Below, in pieces: positions 6,538 through 11,626 of a DNA stretch of 11,626 nucleotides. This DNA is from Pseudomonadota bacterium (GTDB lineage: Bacteria; Pseudomonadota; Gammaproteobacteria; Burkholderiales; Burkholderiaceae_C). The DNA lies in NCBI GenBank assembly GCA_018241985.1, contig JAFECV010000025.1:1-11626 (forward strand), read 5' to 3'. Each line of letters opens with the position of its first letter. Positions within the stretch are counted from its first letter, which is position 1. The notes beneath the pieces were generated by a model. It was not told the origin of the DNA and did not search any database. It saw only the letters and a list, made by a program, of their open reading frames with translations. The position numbers and the translations under genes were made by a program.

Positions 6538-8442
6538 TCAGTTTGCAAACCACTGCGCCGGCATCCGCACCGGCAGCGCGAGCAGGATCTGCGCCATGCC
6601 CTTGCCCAGCGGGTCGTTGCGCAGCGAGGCCATGCCGCCGCCGCCCAGCGCCTGCTCGCAGACGAAGTTGAACGCGTGAATGCCGGGCACCTCGAAGCGC
6701 GTCACCGGCCCCTTGACCAGGTGGCCCAGATGCTCCGCCACGCGCGCCTCGGTCAGTTGCGCGCGCAACAGCGGCAGCCATTCGGGCCGGCGCGCGATGA
6801 CGCCGATGTTGGAGGTGTCGCCCTTGTCGCCGGAGCGCGCCCAGGCGACGCGGATCAGCGGGACTTCAACCGTGTTCGTGGCGTTTGCTATCGAATCGAT
6901 AGCTGATAGTGAACGATCGACGCTGGCGGCAGCCTGTTTTTGTTCATGAATTGCGGGTTGTGATGCAGGCGGCACGCCCTCACCCCTGCCCTCTCCCGCA
7001 CCCGGAGGCGAAGCCTTCGGCTTCGCGGGCGGGAGAGGGAGTGGGACCGGCGCGCCATCCAGCGTCACGGCGGGCGTCACGCGCTCTTTGCCCAGCAGGA
7101 AGGCGTACTGCCGGATCAGCGGCGACACCGAGGCGCGCCCGCCCGCGCCGGTGGTGCCGGGCGCGAACGAAGTGCCGGCCGGTGCGACCTCGCGCGCCAG
7201 CAGTTCGAGCGCGGCCTTGTCCGGATGCCGCGCACTCAATCGCAGGATGGCCTCGCGCGTGCCCTGTACCGCCGGGTCGGCCAGCGGGCCGTAGCACGAC
7301 TCGGCCCCCAGCACTTCGATCAGCGTGGCGCTGAACGGCGCCAGGCCTTGCGCGACGAGCAACTCGCCCACGCGCTCGAGGATCGCCTCGCCGGTGCGCT
7401 GCGCCTTCGCCGCGGCCTCGAAGCCGACGATGGTCAGTTGCGCCGAGGTCTTGAAGCCGTCCAGATAGGTCGCGCTGACCTTGTACGAACCGGTCGGCGC
7501 ACGGCCGCGCGCGCCCTGCACACGCACGCGCTCGGGGCCGCTCTGCTGCATGCTGATTTGAGTGAAGTCGCACACCACGTCGGGCAGCAGATAGGCCGCC
7601 GGGTCGTGGATCTCGTAGAGCATCTGCTCGGCTACCACCTGCGGCGCGATGAGCCCCCCGGTGCCCGCGGGCTTGGTGACGGTGAAGCTCCCGTCCATTT
7701 CGCATTCGACGATCGGATAGCCGATGTGCGCCCAGTCGGGCACCTCGCGCCAGTCGGTGTGCAGCCCGCCCGTACCCTGGCAGCCGCATTCGATGATGTG
7801 GCCGGCCAGGCTGCCGCCCGCCAGTTTGTCGAGGTCGCCCGCCTGCCAGCCGAATTCGTGCATCAGCACGCCCAAGGTCACGGCCGAATCGACGCAGCGG
7901 CCGGTGACGACGATCTGCGCGCCGGCATCGAGCGCGGCCCGGATCGGCGCCGCGCCGAGGTACGCATTCGCGGTCACCACCTTCGCCGGCAGCGGCGCGC
8001 CGCTCTGCAGTTCGGTGATCGGGGGTTGAGCCTGACGCAACTCGGGCAGCAGCGGCATCACGTCGTCGCCGCTGACGACGGCGATCTTCACCTGCACGCC
8101 CAGTTCGCGGGCCAATGCGCGCAGCGCGTCGGCGCAGCCCTCTGGGTTGACGCCGCCGGCATTGCTGACGACGCGGATGCCCTTCGCGACCACGTCCTTC
8201 AGCACGCTCTTCATCGCAACCGTGACGAAATCGGTGGCGTAGCCGAGCTCGGGCTTCTTCATGCGCGCGGCGGCCAGGATCGACATCGTCAGTTCGGCCA
8301 GGTAGTCGAACACCAGGTAGTCGATCTGGCCGCCTTGCACGAGCTGCGGCGCGCCGACGCTGGAGTCGCCCCAGAAGCCCGAGGCGCCGCCGATGCGGAC
8401 TACTTTCGGGACCACTTTCGGCACCGCTTGCTCGTCGCTCAT
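6538..8442 (-). CDS. AtuA-family (DUF1446) protein with C-terminal AtuA-like domain
   Basis: A 634-residue cytoplasmic protein. Residues from about 14 to 460 form the DUF1446/AtuA domain, opening with RIGGASGFWGDSSVGAPQLV and including VVSNAGGVNPEGC, TGRCVDSAVTLG and GSYKVSATYLDGF. Residues from about 527 to 634 form the separate C-terminal domain (ARSGDKGDTSNIGVIARRPE and the ending with FNFVCEQALGGGG), which in other species occurs fused or as its own protein. AtuA is needed for growth on acyclic terpenes in Pseudomonas, but to my knowledge its reaction is not established. The two domains are joined by a linker (about 465-527) encoded by two palindromic repeat elements. ATG 8442 overlaps the hydratase stop (ATGA), with GGAG six bases upstream. 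Near the N-terminus VPKVVPKVV reflects a short tandem duplication. The frame is intact throughout, so this is not a pseudogene. Confidence 0.93.
   Translation of the reverse strand: MSDEQAVPKVVPKVVRIGGASGFWGDSSVGAPQLVQGGQIDYLVFDYLAELTMSILAAARMKKPELGYATDFVTVAMKSVLKDVVAKGIRVVSNAGGVNPEGCADALRALARELGVQVKIAVVSGDDVMPLLPELRQAQPPITELQSGAPLPAKVVTANAYLGAAPIRAALDAGAQIVVTGRCVDSAVTLGVLMHEFGWQAGDLDKLAGGSLAGHIIECGCQGTGGLHTDWREVPDWAHIGYPIVECEMDGSFTVTKPAGTGGLIAPQVVAEQMLYEIHDPAAYLLPDVVCDFTQISMQQSGPERVRVQGARGRAPTGSYKVSATYLDGFKTSAQLTIVGFEAAAKAQRTGEAILERVGELLVAQGLAPFSATLIEVLGAESCYGPLADPAVQGTREAILRLSARHPDKAALELLAREVAPAGTSFAPGTTGAGGRASVSPLIRQYAFLLGKERVTPAVTLDGAPVPLPLPPAKPKASPPGAGEGRGEGVPPASQPAIHEQKQAAASVDRSLSAIDSIANATNTVEVPLIRVAWARSGDKGDTSNIGVIARRPEWLPLLRAQLTEARVAEHLGHLVKGPVTRFEVPGIHAFNFVCEQALGGGGMASLRNDPLGKGMAQILLALPVRMPAQWFAN
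6884..6943 (+). repeat. dispersed palindromic repeat inside the AtuA-family gene (copy 1)
   Basis: The element contains a perfect inverted repeat, GCTATCGA-A-TCGATAGC (6887-6903), followed by GCTGATAGTGAACGATCGAC, CGCTGGCGGCAGCC and a T-run at 6937-6941. This layout (GCTAT..ATAGCTG.TAG, then CGCT.G.GGC, then T-run) resembles, from memory, a repeat scattered in intergenic DNA of Comamonadaceae. Read on the minus strand it encodes residues about 500-520 of the AtuA-family protein (EQKQAAASVDRSLSAIDSIA), part of the inter-domain linker. Confidence 0.65.
6983..7045. repeat. REP-like nested palindrome inside the AtuA-family gene
   Basis: The outer arms CCCTCTCCCGC (6989-6999) and GCGGGAGAGGG (7029-7039) are perfect 11-base inverted repeats, with further partial pairing out to CCC 6983-6985 and GGG 7043-7045. 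Between them is a second perfect stem, GCGAAGCC (7008-7015) with GGCTTCGC (7019-7026), and a three-base loop. Such CCCTCTCCC..GGGAGAGGG palindromes are common intergenic repeats in high-GC proteobacteria. Here the element is read in frame on the minus strand as a proline/glycine-rich linker with KPKASPPGAGEGRGEG, residues about 466-489. Confidence 0.8.
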
Positions 8443-9230
8443 CGCCCGCTCCAGTTCGGTTTGCGCTTCTCGCGGAACGCGGCCTGGCCTTCGGCGGCGT
8501 CCTCGGTCAGCGCGAACAGGCCGATCTGGCTTTCGGTGAAGGCCGCCCGCTCCTCGAACGACATCGCGGCTATGCGCTTCATCAGGTACAGCCCGCGGCG
8601 GATCGCGGCGGGCGACTTGTCGAGCAGGCGATTCAAGAGCGCCTGCACGCCGGCGTCCAGGTCATCGCTGACGCGGTTGATCAGCCCGATTTCCAATGCC
8701 TGCTGCGCCGTGACCGGCTCGCCGGTGATGCACAGCTCGGCCAGTGCGCGCGCGCCGATCAGCCCGTGCAGCACGGAGAGCACCTGCGCCGGGAACAGGC
8801 CGACCTTGACCTCGGGCAGCCCGAAGATCGCGTGCGGCGCGGCGACCGCCAGGTCGCACATCGCCATCAGCCCCATGCCGCCGGCCATGCACGCGCCGTT
8901 CACGCGCGCGATCAGCGGCACGTTGAGCTGGCGCGTCAGCCGGAACAGGTTGGCGATGTTCTGCGTCGGCTCGGAGTAGTCGAACTTGAACGACTGGCCG
9001 GTTGCCAGATCGGCGCCGGCGCAGAAGGCCTTGTCGCCGGCGCCGGTGAGCACGATCGCGCGCACGCTGCGGTCGGCGTTCGCGCGCGTGAGCGCTTCGG
9101 TCAGACCCGCCAGCACGCCGGGGCTGATGGCGTTGCGGCGCGCCTCGCGGTTGATCGTGAGCCACAGCACGCCGCCGTGCCGGCGCTCGATCAGTTCGGG
9201 CGCGGCGGCGCCTTGCGCTTCGGTCGTCAT
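8439..9230 (-). CDS. enoyl-CoA hydratase/isomerase family protein
   Basis: A 263-residue crotonase-fold enzyme, normal in length. The oxyanion-hole segments are FCAGADL (69-75) and NGACMAGGMGLMAMCD (111-126). Of the two classical hydratase glutamates, the second is present in FGLPE (E140), while the first is replaced by glycine (G120). From memory this pattern occurs in the methylglutaconyl-CoA and isohexenylglutaconyl-CoA hydratase types (LiuC, AtuE), so hydration or dehydration of a branched glutaconyl-CoA is a plausible role next to an acyl-CoA carboxylase. The start ATG 9230 overlaps the glutathione S-transferase stop (ATGA), and AAGGAG lies eight bases upstream within that gene. The open frame continues far upstream, but that part is an out-of-frame reading of the preceding gene. 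The 3' end overlaps the AtuA-family start by four bases. Confidence 0.93.
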   Translation of the reverse strand: MTTEAQGAAAPELIERRHGGVLWLTINREARRNAISPGVLAGLTEALTRANADRSVRAIVLTGAGDKAFCAGADLATGQSFKFDYSEPTQNIANLFRLTRQLNVPLIARVNGACMAGGMGLMAMCDLAVAAPHAIFGLPEVKVGLFPAQVLSVLHGLIGARALAELCITGEPVTAQQALEIGLINRVSDDLDAGVQALLNRLLDKSPAAIRRGLYLMKRIAAMSFEERAAFTESQIGLFALTEDAAEGQAAFREKRKPNWSGR

Positions 9231-9916
9231 TTCGTCATCTCCTTGCGCCCGTCGACGGGCGTGCCCCAGCGGTCGAGCTTCATGCCCGTGCGTTCGGCCG
9301 CGGCCTGCTGGGCCTGCTGTGCGCGCCGGTAACCGCCCCGCGCTTCCAGGCGCTGCCAATACGCCGCCACGTTCGGTCCGAACCCGTCGCTGAGCTCCAG
9401 AAAGCCGGCCAGCAGCAGCGCGTAGCCGACCGAGACGTCGGCCACGGTGAAGCGTCCGGCGCACAGGTAGTCCCGGCCTTCGAGCGCCGCCTCGATCGCG
9501 CGCAGGCGCGCCAGGAACCAGCGCGCATAGTCGCTGGCCACCTGCGGCTGGCGGCGCTCGGCCGGCTCGAGCGTGGCATAGCGCAGCACCAGCGTCTGCG
9601 GGAAGGTGAGCGTGGCCTCGCCGAAATGCGTCCAGTTGAGGAAGGCGCCGTAGTCGGCTTCCGCAGGGTCGACGGCCAGCGGGCTCGGGCCGTGACGCAC
9701 CGCGAGGTAGTGGCCGATGGCGCTCGATTCGGTCATGCGCACCGGCCCGTCGAGCAGCAGCGGAATCGTGCCGAGCGGGTTGAGCATCTTGTATTCGGGC
9801 GCGAAAACCCGCGGCGGAAACGGCAGCAGCGTCAGCTCGTAGGCAAGCCCCATTTCCTCCAGCGTCCACAGCGGGCGGAACGACCGCGCATTGAGGCAGT
9901 GGTAGAGATGGATCAC
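9227..9916 (-). CDS. glutathione S-transferase family protein
   Basis: About 229 residues with the two-domain cytosolic GST layout. The N-terminal thioredoxin-like domain opens IHLYHCLNARSFRPLWTLEE, with a serine (in ARSF) where the glutathione-activating residue usually sits. It then shows NPLGTIPLLL with the cis-proline and MTESSAIGHYL, the glutathione-binding Glu-Ser pair. The all-helical C-terminal domain includes FTVADVSVGYALL, the usual helix N-cap motif. I chose GTG 9916 because GGAG lies exactly six bases upstream and the protein then starts as homologues do. TTG 9931 would add five residues but has a weaker site. The stop overlaps the hydratase start by four bases. Its place between a carboxylase subunit and a hydratase suggests a metabolic role, such as glutathione-dependent isomerisation or conjugation of a pathway intermediate, rather than general detoxification; this is inference. 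Confidence 0.9.
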   Translation of the reverse strand: MIHLYHCLNARSFRPLWTLEEMGLAYELTLLPFPPRVFAPEYKMLNPLGTIPLLLDGPVRMTESSAIGHYLAVRHGPSPLAVDPAEADYGAFLNWTHFGEATLTFPQTLVLRYATLEPAERRQPQVASDYARWFLARLRAIEAALEGRDYLCAGRFTVADVSVGYALLLAGFLELSDGFGPNVAAYWQRLEARGGYRRAQQAQQAAAERTGMKLDRWGTPVDGRKEMTK

Positions 9917-9963
9917 GCGGGGCTCCAGCAATCCGGATGCGCCGCCTGAGTCTGCTTGTTCAT
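9913..9963 (-). CDS. possible 16-codon leader ORF between carboxylase and GST genes
   Basis: An ATG overlaps the carboxylase stop (ATGA, 9960-9963) and opens a frame reading MNKQTQAAHPDCWSPA. Its TGA then overlaps the GTG start of the glutathione S-transferase (GTGA, 9913-9916). AGGA lies about nine bases before the ATG. The ORF exactly bridges the two genes by four-base overlaps at both ends, the same geometry as the neighbouring gene junctions. That would let ribosomes reinitiate from carboxylase to transferase. The peptide resembles nothing I know. It may be a coupling ORF, the stub of a deleted gene, or chance. Confidence 0.3.
   Translation of the reverse strand: MNKQTQAAHPDCWSPA
9923..9926 (-). 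promoter_or_regulatory. ribosome binding site deciding the GST start
   Basis: The minus strand reads CTGGAGC with GGAG six bases before GTG 9916. The AtuA-family gene has the same GGAG-six-base arrangement before its ATG at 8442. This favours GTG 9916 over TTG 9931 as the transferase start. Confidence 0.6.
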
Positions 9964-11626
9964 TTCAGGAATTCCTCGCCGGCCTCGGGCACGGCAAAGC
10001 GCAGCAGCACCTGCCCCGGGCTGACCTGCTGGCCCTCGGTCACCAGCACCTCGGCCACCGTCGCATCCGCGCGCGGCGACAGGCTGTGCTCCAGCTTCAT
10101 CGATTCGATCGCCACCGCCGTCTCGCCGGCGGCAAGCCGCTGGCCGGGCCGCGCCGCGACGCGCACCACGCGGCCGTTGAACGGCGCCTTCAGTTCCGTC
10201 GCGGCTTCTGCTCGCCCGTTGTCTGCCACCGGCTCGAACGACAGGTCGTCGAACCACCAGTCCACGCCGCCGGCCTGTGCGTGCCAGCGGCGCGGCGCGT
10301 CGGCGGTCGGCGCGGCGACCGCACGTACCTGCTGATCGAGACCGTCTTCGCTGCAGCGGACGGCACCGCCCGCCAGCGGCTGCAGGGCTATCGTGCGCGG
10401 CGCATCGCCCACCACCTGCACGCCGCCCGCGCGCGCGCGCACCGCAAGCGTGCTCACTTCACCTCGATGCGCGAGCCGCAGCGGCGCGGCAAACGCGCAC
10501 GGCAGATCGCCCGATCCAGGAGAAGAAACGGCCGCAAGCGCGCACCGGTCGTGCACAGTTTGCTCTTTTTTCAGGAGCAATTCGCGCAGCGCGTCGCCAT
10601 GTTCGGCGAGGAACGAAATCAGCGCGTCGCCGCTTCGAAAGCGCGCGTGATCCAGGCATTCCACGAGGAAGCCGCGGTTGCTCGGCAGGCCCAGCAGTTC
10701 GGTCTGCTCGAGTGCAGCGATCAGCCGGGCGATCGCTTCGCCCCGCGTGGCCGCATGCACGATCAGCTTGCCGAGCATCGCGTCGTAGAACGGCGTGACC
10801 TCGCCGCCCGCCTCGATCGCATGGTCGAAGCGCAGCGGCGCACGCTCGAACGCACGGGCGCCGGGCGGCGCGGCAAAGTGAAGGATGGACCCTGAGTGCG
10901 GCACGTAGTGCTCGTCCTCGGCGCACAGGCGCACCTCGATCGCGTGGCCTTGCAGTTGCACTTGATCCTGCGTCAAGGGCAACGGCTCGCCACGCGCCAC
11001 GCGGATCTGCCACTCGACGAGGTCGAGACCGGTAATCGCCTCGGTCACCGGGTGCTCGACCTGCAGGCGCGTATTCATCTCCATCAGGAAGAAATCGGTT
11101 CCTTCCAACAGAAACTCGACCGTGCCCGCGCCCACATAACCGGCGCCTTGCGCCAGCGCCACCGCGCACTGACCCATGCGCGCGCGCAGCGCGGGCGTGA
11201 CCGCCGGGCTGGGCGCCTCCTCGATGATCTTCTGGTGCCGGCGCTGCACCGAGCAGTCGCGCTCGCCCAGGTGGATCGCGTGGCCGTGCGCGTCGGCGAA
11301 CACCTGCACCTCGACGTGGCGCGGGTGCGGCACAGCACGTTCGATCAGCAGCTCGCCGTTGCCGAAACCCGCCAGCGCCTCGGAGCGCGCGCTGTTCAAG
11401 GCCTGCGGCAACCGGGCCGGCTCGGCGACCAGCCGCATGCCGCGCCCGCCGCCGCCGGCCACCGCCTTGACCATGACGGGGTAGCCGATTTTCTCGGCCT
11501 CGGCCGCGAAGCGCCTTTCGCTCTGGTCGTCGCCCGCGTAGCCCGGCAGGCAGGGCACGCCCTGGCGCGCCGCCAGCGCCTTGGCCGCGGCCTTGCTGCC
11601 CAGCGCGCGGATGGCCGCGGGCGGCG
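9960..11626 (-). CDS. acyl-CoA carboxylase alpha subunit: biotin carboxylase plus biotin carrier domain (5' partial)
   Basis: The N-terminus is beyond the right edge; 554 residues are visible, starting PPAAIRALGSKAAAKALAAR, the end of the pre-ATP-grasp domain. The ATP-grasp glycine loop AGGGGRGM (56-63), HVEVQV (103-108) and EMNTRLQVEHPVTE (182-195) carry the expected carboxylase residues. A variable region follows. The C-terminal biotin carrier domain (about 478-545) has ESMKLEHS with the biotinylated lysine at visible residue 510; MKLE replaces the more usual MKME. This architecture matches methylcrotonyl-CoA carboxylase (LiuD) and geranyl-CoA carboxylase (AtuF) alpha subunits, and also propionyl/acetyl-CoA types. 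Neighbouring AtuA and hydratase genes favour the branched-enoyl kind. A beta (carboxyltransferase) subunit is needed and is not in the window. A diverged repeat copy seems to lie in frame in the variable region. Confidence 0.93.
   Translation of the reverse strand, partial: PPAAIRALGSKAAAKALAARQGVPCLPGYAGDDQSERRFAAEAEKIGYPVMVKAVAGGGGRGMRLVAEPARLPQALNSARSEALAGFGNGELLIERAVPHPRHVEVQVFADAHGHAIHLGERDCSVQRRHQKIIEEAPSPAVTPALRARMGQCAVALAQGAGYVGAGTVEFLLEGTDFFLMEMNTRLQVEHPVTEAITGLDLVEWQIRVARGEPLPLTQDQVQLQGHAIEVRLCAEDEHYVPHSGSILHFAAPPGARAFERAPLRFDHAIEAGGEVTPFYDAMLGKLIVHAATRGEAIARLIAALEQTELLGLPSNRGFLVECLDHARFRSGDALISFLAEHGDALRELLLKKEQTVHDRCALAAVSSPGSGDLPCAFAAPLRLAHRGEVSTLAVRARAGGVQVVGDAPRTIALQPLAGGAVRCSEDGLDQQVRAVAAPTADAPRRWHAQAGGVDWWFDDLSFEPVADNGRAEAATELKAPFNGRVVRVAARPGQRLAAGETAVAIESMKLEHSLSPRADATVAEVLVTEGQQVSPGQVLLRFAVPEAGEEFLK
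10522..10581 (-). repeat. diverged copy 2 of the dispersed repeat, inside the carboxylase gene
   Basis: Read on the minus strand, this stretch starts TTGCTCCTG, ends its stem with GAGCAA and continues through GTGCACGACCGG and GCGCTTGCGGCC to GTTTCTTC. Its terminal stem TTGCTC/GAGCAA pairs perfectly (10560-10565 with 10575-10580). Aligned by hand to copy 1 read from 6885 on the plus strand, 24 of the first 39 bases match without gaps, and then GCT.GCGGC followed by GTTT recurs after a four-base offset. It encodes visible residues about 348-368 of the carboxylase and is locally less GC-rich than the surrounding gene. Confidence 0.45.

Noticed and set aside
5042..6679. Plus-strand open frame of 545 codons opposite the ligase gene
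   Set aside because: Composition typical of antisense in high-GC DNA; the minus-strand ligase has every catalytic motif.
6884..7045. Pseudogene or frameshift in the AtuA-family gene at the repeats
   Set aside because: The frame is open through both elements and the C-terminal domain continues normally with intact motifs.
7225..8979. Plus-strand open frame of 584 codons opposite the AtuA-family and hydratase genes
   Set aside because: It is rich in His, Arg, Ala and Asp with no recognisable domain, as expected for the antisense of a high-GC gene, and both opposite genes are clearly real.
9231..9869. Long N-terminal extension of the hydratase frame
   Set aside because: It is the transferase gene read in another frame; the domain starts right after ATG 9230, which has a good ribosome binding site and a four-base overlap.
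1..11626. tRNA or rRNA genes, CRISPR arrays, transposase genes
   Set aside because: No cloverleaf-like segment, no regularly spaced repeats and no recognisable transposase or integrase motif were seen on either strand.

Overview
The window is high-GC bacterial DNA with dense, overlapping genes. The gene families, and two kinds of dispersed palindromic repeat, suggest a beta-proteobacterium of the Burkholderiales, most likely Comamonadaceae or close to it. The family placement rests on memory of those repeats and was not checked.

Left part, plus strand (1-3555): a branched-chain-amino-acid-type (Liv/HAAT) ABC importer operon. It begins with the C-terminal end of the periplasmic substrate-binding protein (cut by the window edge), followed by permeases LivH and LivM and ATPases LivG and LivF. 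Gaps are a few bases, and livM/livG and livG/livF overlap, so this is one transcript. The substrate cannot be read from the sequence; such systems carry amino acids, amides and many aromatic or aliphatic acids.

Middle (3556-4900): a minus-strand gene for a membrane-anchored DUF6544-type protein of unknown function converges on livF with a 15-base gap. Behind it lies about 445 bases without a convincing gene, with lower GC and two small inverted repeats.

Right part, minus strand (4901-11626, transcribed right to left): a catabolic operon. In transcription order it holds the alpha subunit (biotin carboxylase plus biotin carrier) of an acyl-CoA carboxylase, cut at the window edge; a possible 16-codon leader ORF; a glutathione S-transferase; an enoyl-CoA hydratase-family enzyme; an AtuA-family (DUF1446) protein; and an AMP-forming acyl-CoA ligase. 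Stop/start overlaps of four bases (ATGA or GTGA) link the first five, suggesting translational coupling. The set resembles the atu (acyclic terpene) and liu (leucine/isovalerate) pathways: activate a branched acid to its CoA thioester, carboxylate the beta-methyl enoyl-CoA, then hydrate the glutaconyl-CoA product. The beta carboxylase subunit and acyl-CoA dehydrogenase expected for such a pathway would lie beyond the right edge. The glutathione S-transferase is not part of the textbook atu or liu sets.

The most notable structure is repeat DNA inside reading frames. The linker between the two domains of the AtuA-family protein is made almost entirely of two different palindromic repeat elements read in frame. 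A diverged copy of one of them, in the opposite orientation, appears to lie in the variable region of the carboxylase alpha subunit. The operon has apparently absorbed mobile repeats as protein linkers without breaking the frame.
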